From contig CAZVYN010000092.1 of the NCBI GenBank assembly GCA_964631125.1, positions 1-14,757 on the forward strand: a DNA stretch of 14,757 nt, written 5' to 3'. A program made the position numbers and the translations under genes. Below are positions 5,988 through 14,302 of this stretch, in pieces. The stretch's first letter is position 1; each line of letters opens with the position of its first letter. The DNA is from CAZVYN01 sp964631125. GTDB lineage: Bacteria > Eisenbacteria > RBG-16-71-46 > CAIMUX01. The notes under the pieces were generated by a model. The model worked only from the letters and a program-made list of their open reading frames with translations, was not told the origin of the DNA and did not search any database.

Positions 5988-8747
5988 TCACCGCGGCGCG
6001 CCGTCTCGGATCTGCATCTCGCGCAAGAGTTGACGCTCCAGCCAGGGGAACTGATGCACCGACTGCCAGGAGGAGTCGCTCTCGCGATAGACGTACCTCG
6101 GCGGTTCTGCGGCCTCGGCGCGCGCGGCGAGCATGCGTAGCTCTTCGCGCGCGGCGCCGTTCGGTTCGATCTCCGCGCGGACTCCGGCCAGCAAGATGGA
6201 GGCGAGATCACACCAGGGCGCCCACTGCAGCGCTTGCTCCAGATGGAGACTCGCGGCGTCGGGATTCCCTTCCTTCCACGCCAACCAACCGCGCAGCGAC
6301 TCGGCGATCGGATTCTCGGGCTCGAGGATCCGCGCTTCGTCGAGTTGCGCGCGGGCCTCCTCGAGACGTCCCGCCCGGAGCAGGTCGCGTGCGTAGTCGG
6401 CGCGAAGGCCGGCCAGACCGGTCCGCTCCTTGATCGCCGCTTGGTACTCGTCGAAGGCCTCATCCCATCGCTCCGCCAGCGCGAACGCCGAAGCGCGTCC
6501 CCACCGCGCCTCCGGCAGATCGGCCTGTACCGCACGCGCGGAATCGTAGGCGGCGAGCGCCGCGGCCCAGTCCCCTTCGATCCAGGCGAAGCGCCCGCGC
6601 GCCAGATCGACGTTGGGCCGGTCCTCGAGGCGGATCACGTTCCGTCGCTCTTCCAGAAACCCGCGGGCGGCGCGGATTCCGCGGCCCGCGTGCCAGTAGC
6701 TGTCGGCCGCGCTCGTGGCGACGTTTCCGCTCGTGGGGTGATACTCGAGCGCCCGCTCCGTCGCGGCGAGCGACTTCTCGTGCTCGCCCGCCACGGTATA
6801 GGCGAAGACGAGCGAACGAAGCGCCGTCTCTTCCTTCGGCGCGCGCGCCAGCGCCTGCTCCAACCGACTCACGCCGCCTTCCACATCTCCGCGCCAGATC
6901 CGATCGTCGCCCGCATTGACCAGCGCAACGGCGTACGAGGGCCCGACTTCCTCCTGTTCGAAGAGCCGTTGGACCATCGTCGCGAGTTCAGGATCCATCT
7001 CGAAGAGCCGCTCGCGGACGATCTCGCGCGGGTCGTACAGGTCGCGGCGCGGCGACTCGTACGCGTTGGCGCCTTCGGCGAAGTACTCCCAAACGCTGCC
7101 GCCGGCGTAGCGCGAGAGGAAGCCGCGTTGGGTCAGCGCGTCTCGCTCCTTCGCACGTCGATACAGCTCTTCGATCTCGCGCGACTGGTCGGCGGTCAGG
7201 ACCGAATGCACCTGATGCGTCAGCTCGTGCAGGACGGTGTTGTACTTGTCGAAGACGTTTCGCTCGACGTCTTCCAGGCCGGTCACCGTGTTGTACCCGC
7301 CGCAGCCGCGCACGTCGTCCCAGAGGCGCGAGTCGTAACTGATCCGCTGATCGCGCAGCGTTTCCTGGTTCGGCGTCTCGCTCAGCAGCATGGAGAGCGG
7401 CTTGATGTAGTAGGTGGACCTTCCCTCCAGCAGGACGGGGATGAACTGCTGCCACGGCTCGACCGAGACGGCGACGCGCTTCTGGTGCCGCGGACTCAAC
7501 GCGCTCCAGTTCAGGATGAAGCTCTCGATCCCCGGCACGGCCGGCATCGCCTGCGCGGCGAAGCGAGCTTCGTACTCCGGGCGTCGGACATCGATCTCGA
7601 ACCGCAGTCCCTCCAGCGCCTTCGCCATCACCGCGTGAGCGCGTCCGTACTCGGGGCAAAGCGCCAGCGCTTCCCGACAGAGGTCGATCGCCGCGCGGAA
7701 CCGAGCATCCTCGAAGTCCAGCGAAGCGAGTCGCACTCTGAGGTCGGCCGCCTTCGGCGCCAGTCGCAACGCCGACTCGTATCGCTCTCGCGCCAGCACG
7801 CGTCCGCCTGCCGCGAGGGCCGAATCGGCCGATGCGCAGAGCGCGTGGGCGGGCGTCCCGGGCGCCGCCAACGGAAACAGATCGGGGTAGGCCGCGAAGA
7901 GCTCGGAGTAGTTCTTTCGCGCATAGCCGTTGCCCAGCAAGTAGTGCGCATCGCCGTGATACGGATCGAACCTGACGGCCCATTCGGCGCAGGTGATGGC
8001 GTCGTCGGTGCGGCCGAGCCGGATCAGCGTGAGGGCGAGCGACTCGAGCAGGTCGGCGTCGATCGTTACCGCCATGGCCGCGAGCAGGTGCTCGTGCGCC
8101 GCATCGAACTGCTGCCGGCGAGAGGCGACGATCGCCCGTCCTCGCAAGGCGGCGGCGAGGTCGGAGACGCGAGGCGCATCCTGGAGCGCGCCGTCGACGA
8201 TCCGGACGTAACAGGAATCCGCGCGGTCGAACTTCATCTGCTCGAGCGCCAGACGCCCGGCCGCCAAGAGCCGAGCCGCGGAAGCATCGACAGTCCCGAG
8301 CGCGTCGCGCGTGCGCAGGTCGACTTCCATCGAGTGGTCTCGAGCGAAGAGCCACTCGAAGAGCAGCGCGTCCCCCTCGGTGTCGCCCGCGCTCCCTGGG
8401 GTCGACTCGCGCTCGAACTTCTCGAACAACGGCCGCGCCGTTCCGAAATCATGTCGCTGGAGAGCGATTCTCGCGATCCGTCTCTCGCGCGCCGGATCCT
8501 GCAGGGTCAGCGCTTCGCGGGCCGCTTCGTCGACCTCACCGATCGAGAGCAGTGCGTCGACGTGGTCCGCGGTTCCGACGGGATGGAGCCCGACCGATGC
8601 GCGGCGCTGGTTCCATTCGGTCTCGAAGCGGGCGGAGAGCGATGGGGGACCCGTCACGGGAACGAACTCCTCTGCCCCCGCTCGCGCACCGAGACAGGCG
8701 GCCAGAGCGATCGAAACCAGAAGAGGGCCGCGGCGGAACTGCTTCAA
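5988..8747 (-). CDS. Exported TPR protein with HExxH zinc-peptidase core
   Basis: 919 residues from a TTG start at 8747, chosen because it directly precedes a signal peptide (KQFRRGP, hydrophobic VSIALAACLGA, cleavage after about AGA). The longer open frame from 8870 would overlap the upstream gene by about 105 bp and bury that signal. The N-terminal third is stacked TPR-like helix pairs. The middle has HELTH (H507, E508, H511) and, 47 residues on, EYFAEG with E558 as likely third zinc ligand, the gluzincin pattern of MA-clan peptidases (DUF1570/peptidase MA-like). The rest returns to TPR units such as AYTVAGEHEKSLAATERALE and AEGDWAAALAAYDSA-like repeats. A secreted or periplasmic protease built on a TPR scaffold is the best reading; substrate unknown. 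It starts 17 nt after the lipoprotein stop, with only a weak GAGA ribosome site, and ends convergent to the methyltransferase gene. Confidence 0.85.
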   Translation of the reverse strand: MKQFRRGPLLVSIALAACLGARAGAEEFVPVTGPPSLSARFETEWNQRRASVGLHPVGTADHVDALLSIGEVDEAAREALTLQDPARERRIARIALQRHDFGTARPLFEKFERESTPGSAGDTEGDALLFEWLFARDHSMEVDLRTRDALGTVDASAARLLAAGRLALEQMKFDRADSCYVRIVDGALQDAPRVSDLAAALRGRAIVASRRQQFDAAHEHLLAAMAVTIDADLLESLALTLIRLGRTDDAITCAEWAVRFDPYHGDAHYLLGNGYARKNYSELFAAYPDLFPLAAPGTPAHALCASADSALAAGGRVLARERYESALRLAPKAADLRVRLASLDFEDARFRAAIDLCREALALCPEYGRAHAVMAKALEGLRFEIDVRRPEYEARFAAQAMPAVPGIESFILNWSALSPRHQKRVAVSVEPWQQFIPVLLEGRSTYYIKPLSMLLSETPNQETLRDQRISYDSRLWDDVRGCGGYNTVTGLEDVERNVFDKYNTVLHELTHQVHSVLTADQSREIEELYRRAKERDALTQRGFLSRYAGGSVWEYFAEGANAYESPRRDLYDPREIVRERLFEMDPELATMVQRLFEQEEVGPSYAVALVNAGDDRIWRGDVEGGVSRLEQALARAPKEETALRSLVFAYTVAGEHEKSLAATERALEYHPTSGNVATSAADSYWHAGRGIRAARGFLEERRNVIRLEDRPNVDLARGRFAWIEGDWAAALAAYDSARAVQADLPEARWGRASAFALAERWDEAFDEYQAAIKERTGLAGLRADYARDLLRAGRLEEARAQLDEARILEPENPIAESLRGWLAWKEGNPDAASLHLEQALQWAPWCDLASILLAGVRAEIEPNGAAREELRMLAARAEAAEPPRYVYRESDSSWQSVHQFPWLERQLLREMQIRDGAPR

Positions 8748-8764
8748 AGGGTTGAGTTCTCGGG

Positions 8765-9430
8765 TCAGAGCGCGTCGGCTTTCTTCATTCCCGACACCAT
8801 CGCCTTCGCCACTTCCACGCTGGCCTGACTCGATGAGGTCGGATCGATGGTCTCGGTTCGCGCGCTCCACGACATCTGGTGTTTACCGTCCCGGTCGGTC
8901 TGCCAGAGCATCGCGTTGTAGGAAACGACGGTCTCACTCTCCGTGTACCCCTCGGTCGTCACCTCTCGGTAGGTCTGGCGCAGCGTGCCCCAGAACGGGT
9001 CGCGCACGAGCGCGGACGGCTGAACCGTGGTCGAGCCTGGAACACGGTAGGTGTTCGTCTCGACCGCGCCCCGCCGCACGAGGATGAAGCTGTCGAAGGC
9101 GCCGTCTTCCATCAGCGCGGCCACTTTCGCGGAGTCGATCTCCGCACCGCCGAGCAGCGAGTAGGCCGGCACGGCCTGGACTCCGTTGGTCCGGAGCTGC
9201 TCGACGAAGGCGTCTTCCCAAAGGCGCTGCCTCAACGGATCCTGCCTCGGGGACGCGACGAGAGCCTTTCGCGTCGGCTGCCCGGCCCACTGCGGATCTC
9301 GCCAGGCGTCGATCAATTGCGTCGATGCGCCGCAGCCCGCTCCGGCGGCCGCAGCGGCGACGGCGAGAATGGCGGCTGCGGCGATCCGCCCGCGCGTCGA
9401 GCGAAAGCGAGCAAGGGTGCGCTGTAACAT
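8765..9430 (-). CDS. Conserved lipoprotein-like envelope protein
   Basis: 221 residues. The ATG at 9430 is preceded by a perfect AGGAGG with an 8-nt gap. The N terminus is basic (LQRTLARFRSTRGR), then Ala-rich hydrophobic to about residue 30, ending in AGAGC, an acceptable but not ideal lipobox. The body begins STQLIDAWRDPQW, followed by RKALVASPRQDPLRQRLWEDAFVEQL and GVQAVPAYSLL. I recall this pattern (a WxDP motif, then a Rossmann-like KxLV strand and a helix ending in FVEQL) from a widespread unnamed family of bacterial lipoproteins. Later segments such as YREVTTEGYTESETVVSYNAMLW look beta-rich. No enzyme motif is seen. It sits between the VOC gene and the TPR peptidase in a likely operon. 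A start at 9475 overlapping the VOC stop is possible but ignores the strong ribosome site. Confidence 0.78.
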   Translation of the reverse strand: MLQRTLARFRSTRGRIAAAAILAVAAAAAGAGCGASTQLIDAWRDPQWAGQPTRKALVASPRQDPLRQRLWEDAFVEQLRTNGVQAVPAYSLLGGAEIDSAKVAALMEDGAFDSFILVRRGAVETNTYRVPGSTTVQPSALVRDPFWGTLRQTYREVTTEGYTESETVVSYNAMLWQTDRDGKHQMSWSARTETIDPTSSSQASVEVAKAMVSGMKKADAL

Positions 9431-9438
9431 GGCGGTGA

Positions 9439-9444
9439 CCTCCT
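9439..9444 (-). promoter_or_regulatory. Strong ribosome binding site of the lipoprotein gene
   Basis: AGGAGG on the minus strand, 8 nt before the ATG at 9430. It decides that start over an in-frame upstream ATG at 9475 that overlaps the stop of the VOC gene. Confidence 0.8.
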
Positions 9445-9471
9445 GAAGAGCGGAACGATCGAAAGAGGGAG

Positions 9472-9855
9472 TCATCGGCGTTCGAAGATCTCCAGCGGAT
9501 TGCCGTCGGGGTCGCGGACGATCGCCTCCAGCACATCCCCATTCTGGATCGCCTCCCCTTCCACATTTCCGCCGACCGCACGGGCGCGAGCGAGCGTCGC
9601 TTCGACGGAGGAGACTCGGAAGCGGAGCTGATGGCGCGCCGATTCGGCCACCACACCGGCGATCTCGTTGGGGCAGACCAGCCACTCGACTCCGCCGAGC
9701 CAGCCGCGGTAGAGCGTCGTCCCGAAAGCGGCCACCGGCTCGATGTCGGCCTCGAAGCAGGCCTTGTAGAACGCGGCGGTCAACGCCGCGTCGTTCGCGG
9801 CGATCGTGATCCGCGCCAGTGAGGGCGAACCGGGCTGGTCCGAGGCAGCTTCCAT
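9472..9855 (-). CDS. VOC-superfamily (glyoxalase/bleomycin-resistance fold) protein
   Basis: 127 residues from the ATG at 9855; a TTG at 9876 would add seven residues, and neither start has a good ribosome site. The sequence shows two beta-alpha-beta-beta-beta modules: ARITIAANDAALTAAFYKACF and TLYRGWLGGVEWLVCPN, then HQLRFRVSSVEATLARARAVGG, ending IVRDPDGNPLEIFE, the classic VOC C-terminal strand. The usual N-terminal His ligand is replaced (ITIAAND), while the His of HQLRF and the Glu of LEIFE remain, so metal binding is not assured. Family members include glyoxalase I, ring-cleavage dioxygenases and drug-sequestering proteins; nothing here picks one. It is the first gene of the minus-strand cluster, 41 bp before the lipoprotein, and divergent from the DUF1800 gene. 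The fold is confident; function is not. Confidence 0.85.
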   Translation of the reverse strand: MEAASDQPGSPSLARITIAANDAALTAAFYKACFEADIEPVAAFGTTLYRGWLGGVEWLVCPNEIAGVVAESARHQLRFRVSSVEATLARARAVGGNVEGEAIQNGDVLEAIVRDPDGNPLEIFERR

Positions 9856-10027
9856 CTCTCGAGAGTAGGCATGCAACGCGCAACGTCAAGCGCCACGAAA
9901 GGGACAGACCCGAAGTCGCCCGAAAGACTATGCTCGTCGACGGGCGGGCCAAACCATCTGCCCTTCCGCCGAGACTCTCATTCCGTGCCACATCCACCGG
10001 TCCATCGGGCTACGAGCGGAGGTTTGC
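9856..10027. promoter_or_regulatory. Divergent spacer between VOC and DUF1800 genes
   Basis: About 172 bp with genes reading away on both sides, so promoters for both the VOC-lipoprotein-peptidase cluster and the DUF1800-DUF1501 pair are expected here. A TATGCT at about 9928-9933 could be a plus-strand -10 element, but I see no good -35 partner, so only the region is marked. Confidence 0.4.
10018..10022 (+). promoter_or_regulatory. Ribosome binding site of the DUF1800 gene
   Basis: GGAGG, 5 nt before the GTG at 10028. It fixes that GTG as the start and places the signal peptide at the very N terminus. Confidence 0.75.
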
Positions 10028-11722
10028 GTGTTCCTCGCCGCGCTGCTGTTGGTTCTCGCGAGCGCTTCGTTCTCCTCGGCAGCCCAGGCGGCGCCCGCGC
10101 CGGAGCGGTTGGCGCGGCGAGCCGAGGCGCGGGACCGCTTCTTGGACCATGCTTCCGAGCGGGCGCGGATCCTCGGGGCCGAGCGCCGGTTGGGGTCAGT
10201 CTCGATCGCCCGCACGAAGCTCGAACCGCTCGAGGAGACGGCGCCCCTCCGTGCGACTGAAGGTGCGACTGAAGGTGCGGACGAGGCGCGGACGATGAGT
10301 TGGTCGCCGTACGTCGGTCCCTTCGCGCTCCCGCAGGCGGGACATCTGATGCGCCGCGCCGTGCTCGGCCCTCAGCTCATCGAGATGCGGACCGCCGCTA
10401 CGCGTGGTCTGGGCGCCACGGTCGACGGCCTCCTGAATCCGCGACCGCTGCCGGGGCCGCCCGCTCCCTGGGCGCTGGAGCCGCTGCCCGATCTGAGCGG
10501 CTACACGCAGGAGATGTTCGACTCGCTCTTCACTGTCTATTTCACGCGGATGGATATCCTGAGGCTCTGGTGGGGATCCGAGATGGCCTCTTCGGAGGCG
10601 TGTCTCCAAGAGTCGATGACGCTCTTCTGGCACGACCACTTCGCCACGGGGGCCGAGAAGGCGTTCATCCCGGCCTCGATGTACAAGCAGAACCAGCTCT
10701 TCCGTGAGTACGCCGTGGGCAATTTCCGCAATCTCGTCCAGGAGATCTGCGTCGACCCGGCCATGATCATCTGGCTGGACGGCAACTCGAACTACGCCGG
10801 GAACGAAAACGAGAACTTCGCGCGGGAGCTGCTCGAGCTCTTCGCGCTGGGCGTCGGCCACTACTCGCAGGCGGATGTCGTCGCCGCTTCCCGCGCATTC
10901 ACCGGCTACTTCACCTACGACGGCGTGACCACCGACTTCGAGCCTTGGGCCCATGACTACGGGCAGAAGACGTTCCTGGGCCAGACCGGACCGTGGTTCG
11001 GACCCGACATCGTGGAGATCATCTTCGAGCAGCCCGAGACGGCGCGGTTCCTCTGTCGCAAGTTGTACAAGTACTTCATCGACGAGAATCCGAACGAGGC
11101 CCTGATCGAGGACCTCGCCCAGACGCTACGCGCCAACGACTATGAAGTCGGCCCGGTCCTGGAGCGGATGTTCTCGAGCCAACTCTTCTTCGACCCATCG
11201 ATCACCGGCGCCCTCTATACCGATGGAATGGACAAATCGTTCGGTCTGGTGCGCGCCTTCGACATCGACCCGGCCCCGTTCGCCGATGTCTCGGCCCCGG
11301 CCGCGCAGTGGGCCTTCTTCTGTATGTACTCCAGCGGGCAATACCTGCTCGACCCGCCCAATGTCGGAGGCTGGCCGGGCTATCGAAGCTGGGTCAACTC
11401 CTACACGCTTCCCTGGCGTCGCATCCTCGACGTCGCCTTGGTCGACGGCGAGGTCTTCGGAACGCCGATCTTCCTGGAAGCGTCGGCGCACGATCTCGCG
11501 CTGCAGTCGAGCAATCCGAACAGCGCGAGCAAGCTGGTCGACGAGTTCTCGGTCGCCTATCTCGGGATGGCCCCGACTCCGCTCGTACGTACGCGGATGA
11601 TCGACGAACTCCTGCAGGGGATGAACCCGAACGAATGGAACATCAACCTGCCGGGCGCCGACGATCGGGTGCGGGATCTTCTCCGCCTCATCATCCGCCT
11701 GCCGAACTCGCAGCTCGAGTAG
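10028..11722 (+). CDS. DUF1800 family protein, exported
   Basis: 564 residues from a GTG with GGAGG 5 nt upstream. Residues 1-23 are a signal peptide (FLAALLLVLASASFSSAAQA with AxA-type cleavage). The DUF1800 domain follows: GHLMRRAVLGPQ near 100, FWHDHFATG (WHDHF at 201-205), then the family signature GNENENFARELLELFALG (258-275), where most members read PNENYARELLELFTLG, followed by YSQADVVAASRAFTGY. Further on, FLCRKLYKYFIDE and PPNVGGWPGYRSW are also standard. The family is almost always encoded just upstream of a DUF1501 gene, as here (27-bp gap), and is thought to act with it outside the cytoplasm, but its biochemistry is not established. A 12-bp tandem duplication near residues 75-82 adds ATEG-ATEG. 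It is likely co-transcribed with the next gene. Confidence 0.94.
   Translation: MFLAALLLVLASASFSSAAQAAPAPERLARRAEARDRFLDHASERARILGAERRLGSVSIARTKLEPLEETAPLRATEGATEGADEARTMSWSPYVGPFALPQAGHLMRRAVLGPQLIEMRTAATRGLGATVDGLLNPRPLPGPPAPWALEPLPDLSGYTQEMFDSLFTVYFTRMDILRLWWGSEMASSEACLQESMTLFWHDHFATGAEKAFIPASMYKQNQLFREYAVGNFRNLVQEICVDPAMIIWLDGNSNYAGNENENFARELLELFALGVGHYSQADVVAASRAFTGYFTYDGVTTDFEPWAHDYGQKTFLGQTGPWFGPDIVEIIFEQPETARFLCRKLYKYFIDENPNEALIEDLAQTLRANDYEVGPVLERMFSSQLFFDPSITGALYTDGMDKSFGLVRAFDIDPAPFADVSAPAAQWAFFCMYSSGQYLLDPPNVGGWPGYRSWVNSYTLPWRRILDVALVDGEVFGTPIFLEASAHDLALQSSNPNSASKLVDEFSVAYLGMAPTPLVRTRMIDELLQGMNPNEWNINLPGADDRVRDLLRLIIRLPNSQLE
10251..10274 (+). repeat. In-frame 12-bp tandem duplication inside the DUF1800 gene
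   Basis: GTGCGACTGAAG at 10251-10262 is exactly repeated at 10263-10274, and a third partial copy begins GTGCGGA. It encodes a linker reading ATEG-ATEG-ADEA between the signal peptide and the DUF1800 domain, where length change is tolerable. Confidence 0.8.
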
Positions 11723-11735
11723 CCGCGCCGTCCCC

Positions 11736-11741
11736 AAGGAG
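11736..11741 (+). promoter_or_regulatory. Ribosome binding site of the DUF1501 gene
   Basis: AAGGAG, 8 nt before the ATG at 11750. It rules out the GTG at 11741, which overlaps the site itself. Confidence 0.75.
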
Positions 11742-11749
11742 TGACTCGC

Positions 11750-13324
11750 ATGCTGGATCGAAGAGACTTTCTCCGCCGCGCTCTCCAGTTTTCCGCGGCC
11801 GGACTTCTCGTGCCGACCTTCCTACGCGGGGAGAATCTGCTCTGGCCGTCGGTCGCGCGCGGCGCAGGGGGTCGGCTGAGCGTGGATTCCCCGTTCGCGG
11901 GGAAGATCCTCGTCTGGATCAATCTGAACGGCGGCAACGATGGCCTGAACGCGGCCGTTCCGTACACGAGCGCCGCGTACTACGGCCTCCGCCCGAATCT
12001 GGCGATTCCGCCGGGGCAGGTCTCGCCGCTCTCGGGCACGCTCGGGTTGCACCCCTCGCTCTCTGGGTTGGCCTCGCTCTACGGAGCGGGACAGCTCGCG
12101 GTGATCCAAGGAGTCGGCTATCCCAACATGAACCTCTCCCACTTCCGTGGAACCGACATCTGGTTCAGCGGATCCGATGAAGATGTCATCCTGGAAACCG
12201 GTTGGCTCGCTCGTTTCATCGAGTCGGTGTATACCGACTTCCCGTACCTCGTGCCCGACTCGCCGTACGGCGTGCAGCAGGGGGCGCATCGTCTACCGCT
12301 GACGGGCGCGCGCGGTTTGACGGGAGTCGTGGTCGATGATCCTTCATCTTTCCTCTATATCGTGTCGGAGGGATACACAGGAGAGTGGGTCGACCCGCTT
12401 CCGGCTACCCACGGCGGGGACGAACTTGCGTATGTCCGTCGCCTCGACGCCGACACTTTCGCTTACGCCGGTGCGATCCAAGAGGCGTCGGACGCCGGCA
12501 GCAATACGGTCGCGTATCCGCAGACATCCCTCGGTTCGCAGCTCTCCATCATCGCCCGCCTGATCAGCGGCGGCCTGGCGACTCCCTGCTTTCTCGCGTC
12601 CGAGTACGGCTTCGACACGCATGCCTATCAAGCCGACCCGCACGCATCGCTGCTCTCGAGCGTCGGCGGCTCCACCGCGGCTTTTTGGCAAGACCTCGCG
12701 AACCTCGGGTTGCAGGACCGCGTGTTGGTCATGACCACGTCGGAGTTCGGTCGACGTCCCGAGGAGAACGGCAGCATCGGGACCGACCACGGAACGTCGG
12801 CGCCGCATTTCGTGCTGGGAACTCGGGTGAACGGCGGGATCTACGGGGTCAATCCGAACGTGCAAGACCTCGACGGCGCCGGCAATCTCCTCGTGCAGCA
12901 CGACTTTCGATCGGTCTACTCCACGGTCCTGCGCAATCACTTCGGACAGGGGAGTTCGCTCGTGGACGGGGTGCTGCTCGGAAGCTTCGGCGATCTCGGA
13001 TTCCTCGACACGGTCACCGACGTTCCGCCTCCCGCCACGCAGCCGCAGTTCGGTGATCGCCTCCACCTCCCGCAGCCGAACCCCGTCTCGTTGCGCTCCG
13101 GCGGCGCCGTTCAGCTCCGCTTCGAGCTTCGGGCGTCCGCGCCGGTGACGCTCGACCTCTTCGATCTGCAAGGACGCCGCATCGCACGCCTGGCCCAGGG
13201 TACGCACTCCGCCGGTCCGCACGAGCTGACCTGGGCCCCGCGAGGTCTTGCCGCCGGCAGCTACCTCGCGCGGCTGACGACGCCGTCGGCGCGACGAACC
13301 GCGAAGATCATCGTGCTGCCCTAG
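11750..13324 (+). CDS. DUF1501 family protein with Tat signal and FlgD-like C-terminal domain
   Basis: 524 residues. The ATG at 11750, 8 nt after AAGGAG, begins MLDRRDFLRRALQFSAAGLL, a twin-arginine export signal. The DUF1501 domain (sulfatase/alkaline phosphatase-like superfamily) shows NGGNDGLNAAVPY from residue 60, HFRGTDIWFSG, EYGFDTHAYQ, TTSEFGRRPEENGS (Glu332-Phe333-Gly334-Arg335-Arg336) and TDHGTSAPHFVLG (Asp346-His347-Gly348). From about residue 440 the tail is a separate beta-sandwich resembling FlgD Ig-like and T9SS C-terminal domains (LPQPNPVSL, LDLFDLQGRRIARL, HELTWAPRGLAAGSYLARL). Such tails are common in FCB-type bacteria and usually mediate surface anchoring or secretion. The gene follows DUF1800 and was probably made from the same transcript. 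Function beyond export is not known; the Tat signal suggests folding in the cytoplasm, possibly with a metal. Confidence 0.95.
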   Translation: MLDRRDFLRRALQFSAAGLLVPTFLRGENLLWPSVARGAGGRLSVDSPFAGKILVWINLNGGNDGLNAAVPYTSAAYYGLRPNLAIPPGQVSPLSGTLGLHPSLSGLASLYGAGQLAVIQGVGYPNMNLSHFRGTDIWFSGSDEDVILETGWLARFIESVYTDFPYLVPDSPYGVQQGAHRLPLTGARGLTGVVVDDPSSFLYIVSEGYTGEWVDPLPATHGGDELAYVRRLDADTFAYAGAIQEASDAGSNTVAYPQTSLGSQLSIIARLISGGLATPCFLASEYGFDTHAYQADPHASLLSSVGGSTAAFWQDLANLGLQDRVLVMTTSEFGRRPEENGSIGTDHGTSAPHFVLGTRVNGGIYGVNPNVQDLDGAGNLLVQHDFRSVYSTVLRNHFGQGSSLVDGVLLGSFGDLGFLDTVTDVPPPATQPQFGDRLHLPQPNPVSLRSGGAVQLRFELRASAPVTLDLFDLQGRRIARLAQGTHSAGPHELTWAPRGLAAGSYLARLTTPSARRTAKIIVLP

Positions 13325-13450
13325 TGGTCCGTGAGAAGTATTGGGGCGCGCCCAGCTCCCGCCTCACGATCGCGCGCGACGTGAGTTCCCCCGCCGGCAT
13401 CCGCATCTCGTGCTCGTCGTTCAGGACCCACGCAGCCTACCATCGTGGCC

Positions 13451-14296
13451 ATGAGTTGGACTCGCGTCACCGAAGCCCTCAGAACCGCACTCGAGCTCTC
13501 GGACGACAGTGTCGGGTTGGTCGAAACCCTCCTGCCGATCGGTTGGGGAGTCGACGCCGATTTCGATATGGCGTCCAGTCTTGCGCAGATCGACGGTTGG
13601 TCCGCGGCGGTGGCGGGCGCCATCGCCGCGTCCTCCACAGAGACCGAAGCCCGCGAGGAGATCGCAGCGCTCGAGCGGATCCTCTTCACCCGCGAGAAAT
13701 TCGTCGGAGACCGCGCTCAGTACTACGACCCGCGGAATAGCCTCATGCACCGGGTACTCGAACGCCGCCGCGGCATGCCGATCTTGCTGGCCGCGATCTA
13801 CATCGATGTCGCGCGTCGAGCGGGTCTCGCCGTGGAGGGCGTCGGATTTCCCGGGCACTTCCTCGTCAAACACACGCAGTCGAGCCCGGCCACGATCGTC
13901 GATCCGTTCTCGAACGGTCGCATCCTCGACCAGCCGGCCTGCCGGAAACTGCTCCGCGAGATGCACGGCGACGGCGTTCCGTTCCGACCCTCGATGCTCG
14001 ACTCCGTGAGTCGTCGCGAGATCGTGCTTCGCGTCCTCCGCAATCTGAAAGGGTGCTACGCGCGAATCGGCGATCTTCCCAACGCGGTCGGCGTCGTCAC
14101 CTGCCTGCTCGATCTCGACCCCGGCGCCCTGATGGACCGTCGCGATCGCGCGGCGTACCAGCTCGCGCTCGGCGATCTTTCCGCGGCGTACCGAGATCTC
14201 GAGGAAGCGTGGGACCGCGCGCCCGCCGGGCCGATGCGCGAGTCTCTCCGCGAGCTGCGCGAGCGGGTGCGCGCCGACATGGCGCGCCTCAACTAA
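13451..14296 (+). CDS. SirB1/transglutaminase-like (Transglut_core2) protein with C-terminal TPR
   Basis: 281 residues from the ATG at 13451; a GTG two codons upstream is an alternative, and neither has a clear ribosome site. The family signature is strong: YYDPRNSLMHRVLERRRGMP (residues 91-110), ILLAAIYIDVARRAGLAVEG, and VGFPGHFLVKH with His136, then IVDPF. These match the Transglut_core2 or SirB1 family (E. coli YchA/SirB1), where the transglutaminase fold usually lacks a proven enzyme activity. The last 80 or so residues (GCYARIGDLPNAVGVVTCLLDLDPGA and AYQLALGDLSAAYRDLEEAW) are two TPR-like helix pairs, as in the bacterial SirB1 tetratricopeptide group. It is cytoplasmic, with no signal or membrane segment. 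It follows the DUF1501 gene after 126 bp and ends 6 bp from the convergent SGNH gene, so the two transcripts would overlap. Confidence 0.93.
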   Translation: MSWTRVTEALRTALELSDDSVGLVETLLPIGWGVDADFDMASSLAQIDGWSAAVAGAIAASSTETEAREEIAALERILFTREKFVGDRAQYYDPRNSLMHRVLERRRGMPILLAAIYIDVARRAGLAVEGVGFPGHFLVKHTQSSPATIVDPFSNGRILDQPACRKLLREMHGDGVPFRPSMLDSVSRREIVLRVLRNLKGCYARIGDLPNAVGVVTCLLDLDPGALMDRRDRAAYQLALGDLSAAYRDLEEAWDRAPAGPMRESLRELRERVRADMARLN

Positions 14297-14302
14297 CGGG
14301 CT

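Noticed and set aside
6234..8828. 864-residue plus-strand open frame opposite the TPR peptidase
   Set aside because: Arg-rich antisense shadow; the minus strand has a signal peptide, HELTH motif and TPR pattern.
13344..13353. GGGCGCGCCC palindrome after the DUF1501 stop as a terminator
   Set aside because: Only ten bases, no loop to speak of and no following T-run.
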